Shown: positions 1 to 6,409, counted from the first letter of the stretch. The stretch: DNA of 6,420 nucleotides from an uncultured Cloacibacillus sp. (GCA_900544635.1 UQVV01000106.1:1-6420), one strand, 5' to 3'. Notes: generated from the sequence alone by a model not told the origin. Program-made: numbers and translations.

Positions 1-879
1 AGATGTGTACGAAGCCCCGACTACGGACGTGACCGCAGCGCACCAGAGGATGACGCCGAAAATTCTGTAGCCGAGCTCGCCCGCTCCGATTCTGAAGGCC
101 GATGCCGGAGGATTGCTGGGATCGAGCTGCGCGCCGCCGACTACAACGCCGAGGACGGCGAGGAAGAGCAGATAGCGCATAATGCCGGTAATACCGATGG
201 CGGAAATGGAACCGCGCGAGATTTTACCGAGATTTTCGATGCCGGTGATGTTGGCGTCGATTATTCTGTGCGCGCCTGAGAACGTGATGTATCCGCCGAC
301 AGTACCGCCGACGAGGGTCAATATCGTGAGCCAGTCTATCTGCGACGGGATTACGGTCTCTTTAAGCGCGAGGCCGATGGGCGGCTGCGTCTTGACGACC
401 ATGAAGCCGACCATTGCGAGCATTATGATGCCGAGAATCTTCGTGAACATGTCCATCGCCTTGCCCGCCTCTTTGCTTAAGAAGAGTACGATGGCGCAGA
501 GCGCGCTTATGATCGCGGCCGGGGCGAGCGGAAGTCCGCATATGACGTTAAGGCCCATCGCCGCGCCGCCTACGTTTCCGATGTTGAAAATGAGGCCGCC
601 TATGGCGACGAGTATCGCAATAAAATAGCCGAGTCCCGGAAAGACTTCATTGGCTACGTCCTGCGCGCGCTTGCCTGATACGCCGAGGATGCGCCAGATG
701 TTAAGCTGAACTATGATGTCGATGATGATGGAAACAACGATTGCGAAGGCGAAGGCCGCCTTCAGCTGGTCCGTGAAGACGGTCGTCTGTGTCAAAAATC
801 CCGGCCCGATGGCGGAGGTCGCCATAAGGAAGGCCGCTCCGATAAGTACGCTGGCAGCTGATTCTTTCTTCTCGCTCAT
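1..879 (-). CDS. NRAMP-related (YcsG-like) membrane transporter, N-terminal 293 residues, cut by window edge
   Basis: This is an integral membrane carrier of the NRAMP/SLC11 superfamily; the 3' end lies beyond the left edge. The ATG at 879 has a near-perfect AGGAGGT seven bases upstream, and the frame is open to position 1. Hydrophobic helices lie at about residues 12-30, 43-60, 83-105, 117-135, 146-162, 185-200, 227-250 and 272-290. VQLNIWRILGVSGKRAQDVA (57-76) matches the family's LQ-LS-R-LG-VTG-LA region after the second helix. The canonical helix-1 metal motif DPGN is replaced by GPGF (25-28). The helix-6 MPH motif is replaced by an SGAH segment (201-204). It is therefore unlikely to be an ordinary Mn/Fe importer. 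I recall this style of sequence from the B. subtilis YcsG group, encoded beside the 5-oxoprolinase genes; the substrate is unknown. It is separated from the upstream operon and has its own predicted sigma-54 promoter. Confidence 0.85.
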   Translation of the reverse strand, partial: MSEKKESAASVLIGAAFLMATSAIGPGFLTQTTVFTDQLKAAFAFAIVVSIIIDIIVQLNIWRILGVSGKRAQDVANEVFPGLGYFIAILVAIGGLIFNIGNVGGAAMGLNVICGLPLAPAAIISALCAIVLFLSKEAGKAMDMFTKILGIIMLAMVGFMVVKTQPPIGLALKETVIPSQIDWLTILTLVGGTVGGYITFSGAHRIIDANITGIENLGKISRGSISAIGITGIMRYLLFLAVLGVVVGGAQLDPSNPPASAFRIGAGELGYRIFGVILWCAAVTSVVGASYTS

Positions 880-886
880 TTTTCTT

Positions 887-893
887 ACCTCCT
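887..893 (-). promoter_or_regulatory. Ribosome binding site of the NRAMP-like gene
   Basis: AGGAGGT on the minus strand ends seven bases before the ATG at 879. It is an almost full-length anti-16S match, much stronger than the sites inside the upstream operon. It fixes the start codon and suggests high translation once the gene is transcribed. Confidence 0.85.
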
Positions 894-928
894 ATGGATG
901 ATGGAATTAAATCCTCATCTTTATATAT

Positions 929-942
929 GCAAAAAAGTTGCC
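929..942 (-). promoter_or_regulatory. Predicted sigma-54 (-24/-12) promoter for the NRAMP-like gene
   Basis: On the minus strand the element reads CGGCAACTTTTTTGCAT. It has GG at 942-941, exactly ten bases, then GC at 930-929. Against the consensus TGGCAC-N5-TTGCA it keeps GGCA at the -24 side and TTGCA at the -12 side. The spacing is invariant, as sigma-54 requires. Transcription would start near 917, giving a leader of about 38 nt with the ribosome binding site in it. The sigma-54 gene and a sigma-54 activator lie just upstream, which raises the prior considerably. No start site has been mapped, and the match was made by eye. Confidence 0.7.
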
Positions 943-962
943 GAGGAAATAGGTCGAACGAG

Positions 963-983
963 AAAATCAAAAAACGCAAAAAA
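963..983. other. Phased A-tracts, possible intrinsically bent DNA
   Basis: On the plus strand, runs of four, six and six A lie at 963-966, 969-974 and 978-983. Their centres are about 7 and 9 bp apart, roughly helically phased. They sit between the palindrome cluster (1025-1080) and the -24 element (942). Sigma-54 promoters commonly carry an IHF site or intrinsic curvature here to help the activator loop onto the polymerase. I see no good IHF consensus, so curvature is the inference. The same bases form part of the weak terminator candidate at 969-1003. Confidence 0.35.
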
Positions 984-1003
984 GCGGCTGTCCGGCTGCG
1001 TTT
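969..1003 (-). terminator. Weak candidate intrinsic terminator downstream of the sigma-54 operon
   Basis: On the minus strand AAACGCA (1003-997) pairs with TGCGTTT (978-972), and the T-run continues to 969. The stem is 7 bp and mostly A/T. The loop is about 18 nt and contains a further CGG-ACAG-CCG mini-stem. The position, after the operon and before the next promoter, is right for a terminator. The long loop and low-G+C stem make it weak, and a second candidate lies just upstream at 1017-1081. Confidence 0.3.
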
Positions 1004-1040
1004 GCGCGAAGGGGCGAAAAAGGCGTGCGGTTTATGCGGC

Positions 1041-1054
1041 GTGCGAAATCGCAC
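1041..1054. promoter_or_regulatory. Palindrome GTGCG-N4-CGCAC, proximal candidate activator (enhancer) site
   Basis: The plus strand reads GTGCGAAATCGCAC, with 5-bp perfect arms around AAAT (6-bp arms around AA). It matches the palindrome at 1067-1080 at 12 of 14 bases. Its centre is about 130 bp upstream of the predicted start at 917 and about 106 bp upstream of the -24 GG. That is the usual distance range for dyads bound by Fis-type enhancer-binding proteins. The co-located NtrC-family regulator is the natural candidate ligand; this assignment is inference from position and symmetry. Confidence 0.5.
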
Positions 1055-1066
1055 GCGCCGCACGAA

Positions 1067-1080
1067 GTGCGAAGCCGCAC
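1067..1080. promoter_or_regulatory. Palindrome GTGCG-N4-CGCAC, distal candidate activator (enhancer) site
   Basis: The plus strand reads GTGCGAAGCCGCAC, the same arms as the palindrome at 1041-1054 with a different centre. The two centres are 26 bp apart. Additional half-sites lie at 1025-1029 (GTGCG) and 1059-1063 (CGCAC), making six half-sites in 56 bp. Paired or multiple dyads are typical of enhancers that assemble an activator oligomer. A spacing of 26 bp puts the two centres on roughly opposite helical faces, which is a mild argument against simple cooperative binding. Confidence 0.5.
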
Positions 1081-1161
1081 GGCAGAAAAACGCAACGGGA
1101 AGTCAAAGCCGGCAGGTTTATGCGTAATCGATAAATAAAGGAAATTAAGGGAAGAACGAAA

Positions 1162-2373
1162 TCAGCGGACGCGCGGCGCTCTCAGCTTCGCGCTGTGGTA
1201 GGCGACGGTGCGCTCCGGCACGCCGAGCATCCGCCCTATCGCGCCGTTCGTCATGCCCTCGGCGCGGAGTTCCGCAACGCGGGCGCGCAGCTCCGCCACG
1301 CTCAAGGCTACGTTCGAGGCGGCCGGGCGCGAAAAGAATACGCTCATCGGATAGCAGCGGCCCTTTATCTCGCAATATGTGCCGCGCGCGCATCTGTGCA
1401 GCGTCGAGGCGTGAAGAGAGAGCGCCGAGGCGGCTCCGGCGTAGGTCATCGGTCTGGGAGGGAGGCTCATGTCGATGATTTTTTCGCTCTGCGCGGCGGC
1501 GATGTAGAGCGCGCACCTCATGACGGTGCGGCAGCGAAGGCCGAGAAGCTTCAGCGCGCGCCGCGCCGCGCTCCACTCGCCGCGCATCCACGGCTCTGAC
1601 GGCGCTTCGCCGGAGGCTAGGCCGAATTCTCCGAAATGGCTTTCGACTAAGGGCATGTTGTCCGTCAGAAGGCGCGGCGAAACCTTTCCATCGTTGACTA
1701 CGAATTCCACGTCGGCGGCGATGTAATGCGTCCGAGCGAAATTCCTGCCGGGCGCTGGGTCGAGGCCGCGCAGCGCGCGCATCGCTGCGGCGATTTGTTC
1801 TTCGTCTAGGCCGCGCGCAGCGCCCCATTCGACAGTCTTTCCCGCAAGCAGCGCGCCGCGTCCCTCTGTCAGCAGCGTCCACGCCGCGCTTCTCTCAAGC
1901 CCCGCGCGGCGCAGCTGTATGATGAGCGATTCCGCCAGCCCCGGCGCGAAAAGTCCCGCCGGATCCACGTAATTTTGCAGATTCTCGATAAAACTCCGCG
2001 TCTCGGCCAAGGTCAGGCCGGAATGCTCCGCCGCCTGTTCGAACGTGCAGTTAAGAAATCCGTCCGCGCCGAGCAGCGAGCTCCAGAAGGCGGCGGGTGC
2101 TCTTGAGCTAACGCTGGCGTAGCCCGGGCACGAACATATCTGCGGATAAAGCGCCGAGTCGAGCGACGGGCGCTCCGGCAGGTTTTCGTAGAAATCAGCC
2201 TCGCTCTCAATGCGCGCGGAAAAATTCCGCGGCGGCGCGAACGAAATGAACATGTTGCCCTCCGCAAGCTCCGGCAGAGGCGTCAGCAGAAGATTGGCGC
2301 CGTGGAAGAGCTTCGGAGATACCGACGGCCTCGGCGCGTTATAAATAGAACGGAGAAGCTTCAGCTCATTCAA
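1162..2373 (-). CDS. rpoN: Divergent RNA polymerase sigma-54 factor (RpoN family), 403 aa
   Basis: This is a sigma factor that directs RNA polymerase to -24/-12 promoters and normally needs an AAA+ activator. The core-binding domain is clear: GADGFL (102-107), IENLQNYVDPAGLFAPGLAE (129-148) with the QL that follows, then LRGLDPAPGRNF (201-212) and a short DNM-P segment (238-241). The DNA-binding part is recognisable: EWSAARRALKLLGLR (266-280), an HTH with HASTLHR (321-327), and YPMSVFFS (341-348). Two parts are unusual. The N-terminal 68 residues lack the Gln-rich Region I signature and contain no Gln at all. The RpoN box is PERTVAYHSA (386-395) against ARRTVAKYRE. At 403 aa it is shorter than the roughly 480 of E. 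coli. It starts at a TTG overlapping the activator's stop by 8 bp, with AGAGG seven bases upstream; the ATG at 2369 is out of frame and stops at once. It may be a second, specialised paralogue. Confidence 0.85.
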   Translation of the reverse strand: MNELKLLRSIYNAPRPSVSPKLFHGANLLLTPLPELAEGNMFISFAPPRNFSARIESEADFYENLPERPSLDSALYPQICSCPGYASVSSRAPAAFWSSLLGADGFLNCTFEQAAEHSGLTLAETRSFIENLQNYVDPAGLFAPGLAESLIIQLRRAGLERSAAWTLLTEGRGALLAGKTVEWGAARGLDEEQIAAAMRALRGLDPAPGRNFARTHYIAADVEFVVNDGKVSPRLLTDNMPLVESHFGEFGLASGEAPSEPWMRGEWSAARRALKLLGLRCRTVMRCALYIAAAQSEKIIDMSLPPRPMTYAGAASALSLHASTLHRCARGTYCEIKGRCYPMSVFFSRPAASNVALSVAELRARVAELRAEGMTNGAIGRMLGVPERTVAYHSAKLRAPRVR

Positions 2374-3715
2374 GGCCGTGCCTCTGCATCCTTCTTATCA
2401 GAGAGAAACGCGAAATCCCAAGCTCAGCGGCTGCCTGCGTCTTGTTCCCGCCGCATCTGGCGAGCGCCTCCGTGATAAGCCGCCGCTCTGCCGAGTCGAG
2501 AGTCTCCCCGAGCGCCGCGTCCGCGCCGCGCGCTTCAGAGCCGCCGGCGCGCGGCTGCGCTCCGCACTCGAGCATCTCCGCGGGCAGGTCGGCGAGCCGC
2601 ACGTAGGGATCGTCGGGGCTGCGCAGAATCAGAATCCTCTCAATGACGTTCCGCAGCTCACGCACGTTGCCGGGCCACGGGTAGCTCGTAAACACCTCGC
2701 ACACCTCTTCCGAAAGCTCCGGCGCGCTTTTGTTCATGCGCTGCGAGATGTTTTCGAGAAAATACGCCGCAAGCTCGACGACGTCGCCGCCCCTGTCGCG
2801 CAGCGGCGGAAGCTTGATCGGAAAGACGGAGATGCGGAAATAGAGGTCCTTGCGGAAGCTGCCGTCGCGCACCTTCTGCTCAAGGTCGAGGCATGTCGCG
2901 CATACCAGCTTGAGGTTTACCTTTTTCTCTTTCGTTCCGCCTATCGGGCGCACCGTCCGCTGGTCGATAAAGCGGAAGAGCTTCGCCTGAAGCGAAAGCG
3001 GCAGGTCTCCTATTTCGTCGAGGAAGAGCGTCCCGCCTCCCGCCGCCTCGATAAGCCCCGCCTTGTCGGAATCCGCGCCGGTATACGCGCCCTTCATATA
3101 GCCGAAGAGCTCCGCTTCGAGCAGCGCCTCAGGTATCGCGGAGCAGTTGACCGCGACGAACTCTCCCTTGCACTTCGACGCGCTGTGAAGCATCCGCGCC
3201 GCGACCTCCTTGCCCGTGCCGCTCTCCCCGGTCAGAAGCACCGTCGTATCCTGATACGGAGCGACCTTGAGCAGCGCTTCGGTAATCTTCATCATAGCCG
3301 GCGACGAACCGAGCAGATTGCTGTCGCAGTAGGCGGGCGCTATGCGGTTTCGGAAGCGTATCGACTCGAAGGCGTGCTCCGCCATGTTCATAGCCGCGTC
3401 GAGCGGGAACGGCTTGTCGAGGTAGTTGTAGGCGCCCTGCCGGATGGCCCTTACGATAAGGTTCGAGTCTCCGAAGGCCGTCATCATAATGACCTTGCAG
3501 CGCGGCGCCGCTTTCAGTATCACGGGCAGCGCGTCTATGCCGTCGCCGTCGGGCAGGCACTGATCCAAAAATATCAGCGACGGTATCGAGCTGTTCAGCG
3601 CGTCGTAAAGCTCCGCGACGCTTCCGAGGCATTCGACGCTGTGCCCTTTGCGCTCGAAAGCGCGTTTCAATCCGTTCGCCAGGTTCGTTTCGTCGTCAAC
3701 TATCCAGACGCTCAT
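2366..3715 (-). CDS. NtrC-family sigma-54-dependent response regulator, 449 aa
   Basis: This is a cytoplasmic transcription activator, phosphorylated by the kinase encoded just upstream, that uses ATP to remodel sigma-54 polymerase. The receiver domain (1-120) has D7/D8, phospho-acceptor D51, T79 and K101. The AAA+ domain (about 134-365) has Walker A GESGTGKE (163-170), the sigma-54 contact loop as GAYTGA (209-214), Walker B TLFLDE (229-234), FRKDLYFR (287-294) with both arginine-finger positions, and WPGNVRELRN (347-356) with the Sensor II Arg. A linker rich in Ala, Gly and Arg follows (about 386-402). A Fis-type HTH ends at LGISRFSLIRRMQRHGL (432-448). All domains are present at normal length. 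The usual Asn of the Sensor I ATN motif is Cys275 (ATCLDL). The ATG overlaps the kinase stop as ATGA, with GGAGG eight bases before it. Confidence 0.95.
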   Translation of the reverse strand: MSVWIVDDETNLANGLKRAFERKGHSVECLGSVAELYDALNSSIPSLIFLDQCLPDGDGIDALPVILKAAPRCKVIMMTAFGDSNLIVRAIRQGAYNYLDKPFPLDAAMNMAEHAFESIRFRNRIAPAYCDSNLLGSSPAMMKITEALLKVAPYQDTTVLLTGESGTGKEVAARMLHSASKCKGEFVAVNCSAIPEALLEAELFGYMKGAYTGADSDKAGLIEAAGGGTLFLDEIGDLPLSLQAKLFRFIDQRTVRPIGGTKEKKVNLKLVCATCLDLEQKVRDGSFRKDLYFRISVFPIKLPPLRDRGGDVVELAAYFLENISQRMNKSAPELSEEVCEVFTSYPWPGNVRELRNVIERILILRSPDDPYVRLADLPAEMLECGAQPRAGGSEARGADAALGETLDSAERRLITEALARCGGNKTQAAAELGISRFSLIRRMQRHGLE

Positions 3716-5016
3716 CCTTCAATCCTCCGTTCCGCAAGCTTTAAATATACTCTGAAAGTCGCGCCGCCGGCTTCGTTCTCAAGCGACAGCTCGCCGCCCA
3801 GGCTTTCCGTTATCCTCTGAACAATGCTGAGGCCGAGCCCCGTGCCCTCCTTTTTCGTAGTGAAGAAAGGGTCGAATATTCTGTGCTCGATGCCTGGCGG
3901 CACGCCGCCGCCCGTGTCCGATACCGTTATCACGCCGCGTTCCTCCCTTCCGTTCGCGCTCTGCGAAAGCCCGACGGATATGGAAAGCGCGCCGCCGCGT
4001 CCCGACGCCTGGATAGCGTTGATCGCAAGATTCATTACGACCTGGCGCAGCGCTTCGCCGTCCGCCATCACTTTCACGTCGGGCGCGCCGCATTTGAGGA
4101 CGAGGTGGACGCCGTGCTTCTGCGCCTGCGGGCCGATCATCGAACTCGCCCACGGAAGAATGTCGTCGAGCCTCGTCGGGCTTACGACCGCGGGGCGCGG
4201 CCTGACGAACGAAAGAAGCTGCACGACGATGTTGTTCAGCCTGTCCATCTCCTCGCCGAGCACTCTTATCTGCTCCTCCGCGTCGCGTATATCCTCGCCG
4301 CGGAAATCTCCCGCTCCGATTCTTTCAATCTCGTCGCGCAGCAGGTCGGTCTGTATCCTCATGCTCGCGAGCGGGTTGCGTATCTCGTGCGACAGCCCCG
4401 ACATCATCTCTCCGAGGGCCGCGAGCCTGTCCATCCTGCTGAGCTGGCGTTGCACCTCCCGCCAGCGCGCGAGCTGCGCAGACATGTCGTTGAAGCTGCC
4501 GATAAGCTCCGAAAATTCCGAAGGCGAAAAAAGCGACTGCGGCACGCGGACGGACTTCCCCGCCGCTATCTCCCGGCACATCCACGTAAGCCGCCGCAGC
4601 GGCCGCGTCAGAATATAGGATAAAAAAACCGCTAGCTCGACCGCGACGATGAGGCCGAGTATGCCGACCAGGATGAGATAGCGCTCCTCCTCCACCATAT
4701 CAGCATAAATCGCTTCATAATCTATGACGAAGCCGCAGACGCCGCCTCCGATTGCAAGCTGCATCTCCACCGGCTCGCCCTCCATGCAGAGACGCCAGTA
4801 CGGGCCGAGCTCCTCCTCCGCCTCCGCGACGGACGAATATTCGAACCGGTAAATGCTGAGCAGCCGCTCCGCCCTTTCGGCCATGAATGCCGCCTCGTCG
4901 AGCTTCCGCGTATAGCTCTGGTGAAGCCGCGTACCAAGGATGAGAGCCGCCGTCGAAAGCGCGACGAGCAGAAACATCCATTTCATAAAGCTTTCAAGGC
5001 TTACCGCTCTACGCAT
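3712..5016 (-). CDS. Membrane sensor histidine kinase, NtrB/HPK4-like, 434 aa
   Basis: This inner-membrane kinase autophosphorylates on His and passes phosphate to D51 of the regulator encoded next. TM1 is at about 12-29. An extracytoplasmic loop of about 80 residues (31-111) follows, rich in Glu with two Cys (77, 94). TM2 is at about 113-135. A HAMP linker (about 136-188) leads to HisKA with GLSHEIRNPLASMR (207-220, phospho-His H210). The ATPase domain has an N-box with N329/N333, DTGGG (367-371), FDPFFTTK (381-388) and GTGLGLSI (391-398). No PAS domain is apparent, so input must come from the small loop, the membrane, or the co-encoded symporter. The ATG at 5016 has GGAGG five bases upstream and overlaps the symporter stop by 8 bp. 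The family is certain; the ligand is unknown. Confidence 0.94.
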   Translation of the reverse strand: MRRAVSLESFMKWMFLLVALSTAALILGTRLHQSYTRKLDEAAFMAERAERLLSIYRFEYSSVAEAEEELGPYWRLCMEGEPVEMQLAIGGGVCGFVIDYEAIYADMVEEERYLILVGILGLIVAVELAVFLSYILTRPLRRLTWMCREIAAGKSVRVPQSLFSPSEFSELIGSFNDMSAQLARWREVQRQLSRMDRLAALGEMMSGLSHEIRNPLASMRIQTDLLRDEIERIGAGDFRGEDIRDAEEQIRVLGEEMDRLNNIVVQLLSFVRPRPAVVSPTRLDDILPWASSMIGPQAQKHGVHLVLKCGAPDVKVMADGEALRQVVMNLAINAIQASGRGGALSISVGLSQSANGREERGVITVSDTGGGVPPGIEHRIFDPFFTTKKEGTGLGLSIVQRITESLGGELSLENEAGGATFRVYLKLAERRIEG

Positions 5017-6409
5017 GACGGCCTCCGGCGGCGCGCCTTACCGCAAAGACAAGACCTTCGGCGAGCATCACGTAAAGCATCGCGTATTCCGGCTCGACGC
5101 CGAAGATCATGACGAGGATCAGCTGAGCCGAGAGAGCGAACAGCAGCACATAAAACAAAATGTCGCGCGCCACAAGCTTCGGAGTAAAAAGCGGATAGAA
5201 ATACAGAATAGCGACGAGCGTCCAGCTTATCGTCCCAAGCCTGATATATCCGGGGAGCCCGGCGTTGCCGAGTAAAAGTGCTACGGATGCGATGACCGTA
5301 ATCGCTATGCGGTTCGCAAGAAGAAAGCGCTCGCCGCCGAACGGACCGCCTTCGTCCTCGCGCTTCATCGGCAGCAAATCGTAGCAAAGCGAGCATGCGG
5401 CGAGAAGAAGCTGCGAATTGGCCGTGCTCACCGCAGAGGCTATGACGCATATAAGCAGCAGCATCGCGGCAAACGGCGGAAGAAACTGCCCCAGCGTCGC
5501 AAAGCCAAGCGTCTCCTCAATATTCCCGATAAACGGATGCGCCGTCCTGCACGCCATAACGAAAAACGTAACGCAAAGATAAACCCAGCCGATTATGTAG
5601 GGCGACACGGAAATCAGGCGAAAGGCTTCCTTCTTGCTGCGGCACGCGATTATTCGTATGGCATACTGAGGATTTCCGGCGACGCCCAGCCCCCACGCGA
5701 GCATAATCACAGTGCCGGAGAGCGCGTCTGAAAGAGAAAGCCCCTCGGCGGCGAAGCGTCCGCTCTCCGACTTCAGCACGTCGGCCGCAGCGGAGAGGCT
5801 GAAACCATCGGGCAGCGCGAACCACGCCGCGGCGCTGACCCCGGCCACGATAAGCAGCAGATTCAGCGTGTCGCTGCGCACGACCGACGGATAGCCGCCG
5901 AACGTAGTGTAAAGCACGAAAAGGTAAATCAGCGACGTAGACGCGAAGCCTCTCGGGATTTCAAGCATGTACGACACGATAATGCCGAAGGCGCGGAACT
6001 GTATGACGAGATATATCGTGTACAGCAGGACCATAGCCGCAGCGGCGAGCTTCCGCACGCGCGCGTCGCCGTAAGTTTTCTCAAGCCACTCCGGCAGCGA
6101 GACGACTCTCGCGCGGCGAAGCCGCCTGACGATGAACGGGAAGAGGAGAAAGCCGAGCATCCAGCCGTTCACCGAAGCCCAGAAGGCTATGTAGCCCTCT
6201 CTGTAGTACCACATGCTGAAGCCAACGAGCGAAAGCGGGCTTATCCACGTCGCGCAGAAAGTCCCGACCGTAGGCCAGAGCGGAACGCCGCGCCGTCCGA
6301 TATAAAACGAACGCAGGCTCTCCCGCTGCGGGAACGACTGCCCTGTAAGCAAAATTATTGAGATCGTATAGGCGGCGAACGCGGCGAGGTAATATGCTAG
6401 CGCGGGCAT
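5009..6409 (-). CDS. Sodium:solute symporter (SSS/SLC5 family), 466 aa
   Basis: This is a polytopic membrane protein expected to import a small organic solute with Na+. Family marks include ATWISPLSLVG with YYREG (53-72), the cytoplasmic loop after helix 3 with RVVSLPEWLEKTYGD (101-115), TTFGGYPSVVRSDTLN (168-183, matching the usual YT-FGG--AV--TD stretch), GNPQYAIR (245-252), and IASAVSTANSQLL (323-335). S328 and T329 fall where PutP S340/T341 bind Na+ at the Na2 site. About 12-13 helices are visible, and the length is at the short end for the family. The substrate cannot be told from sequence. It is the first visible gene of the operon and may also act as a sensory partner of the kinase. 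No ribosome site is evident in the 11 bases before the ATG. The frame stays open to the window edge, so the true start could lie upstream; alternatively an upstream gene could end at a TGA at 6413-6411. Confidence 0.9.
   Translation of the reverse strand: MPALAYYLAAFAAYTISIILLTGQSFPQRESLRSFYIGRRGVPLWPTVGTFCATWISPLSLVGFSMWYYREGYIAFWASVNGWMLGFLLFPFIVRRLRRARVVSLPEWLEKTYGDARVRKLAAAAMVLLYTIYLVIQFRAFGIIVSYMLEIPRGFASTSLIYLFVLYTTFGGYPSVVRSDTLNLLLIVAGVSAAAWFALPDGFSLSAAADVLKSESGRFAAEGLSLSDALSGTVIMLAWGLGVAGNPQYAIRIIACRSKKEAFRLISVSPYIIGWVYLCVTFFVMACRTAHPFIGNIEETLGFATLGQFLPPFAAMLLLICVIASAVSTANSQLLLAACSLCYDLLPMKREDEGGPFGGERFLLANRIAITVIASVALLLGNAGLPGYIRLGTISWTLVAILYFYPLFTPKLVARDILFYVLLFALSAQLILVMIFGVEPEYAMLYVMLAEGLVFAVRRAAGGRHA

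Larger units (their letters stand above)
1017..1081 (-). terminator. Branched inverted-repeat structure followed by a T-run, possible terminator
   Basis: On the minus strand an outer 7-bp stem, CGTGCGG (1081-1075) with CCGCACG (1030-1024), encloses a strong inner hairpin. In that hairpin TGCGGC (1062-1057) and GTGCG (1054-1050) pair with CGCAC (1045-1041) and GCCGCA (1040-1035), with a 2-nt bulge and a tetraloop. A CC and then TTTTT (1021-1017) follow the outer stem. This could end the sigma-54 operon transcript. The same repeats also form the palindromes annotated as activator sites, and DNA binding sites can look like RNA stems, so the two readings compete or coexist. Confidence 0.35.

Noticed and set aside
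915..950. Sigma-70-like promoter (TATAAA at about 925-920 with TTTCCT upstream)
   Set aside because: The -35 matches at only about half its positions; the overlapping -24/-12 element is a far better match and fits the context.
961..985. IHF site between enhancer and promoter
   Set aside because: AATCAA is present, but the required TTR at the right spacing is missing; A-tract curvature is the only supportable reading.
1017..1081. Cloverleaf-like fold suggestive of a tRNA or small RNA
   Set aside because: It has no T-loop, anticodon-arm or acceptor geometry; the fold comes from repeated GTGCG/CGCAC half-sites.
894..1134. Short plus-strand open frames across the intergenic region
   Set aside because: The translations are Lys/Arg-rich and low in complexity, and they overlap the promoter, A-tracts and palindromes; no credible coding signal.
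1145..1882. Second minus-strand frame overlapping the sigma-54 gene
   Set aside because: Arg-rich shadow frame; the sigma-54 frame carries the recognisable domain motifs.
2378..3820. Long open frame on the plus strand opposite the response regulator
   Set aside because: It is a G+C-bias shadow of a gene with complete, well-ordered domains; its translation is Arg/Ala/His-rich and resembles no family.
3824..4623. Plus-strand open frames opposite the histidine kinase
   Set aside because: Antisense shadows of a kinase with all its motif boxes intact.
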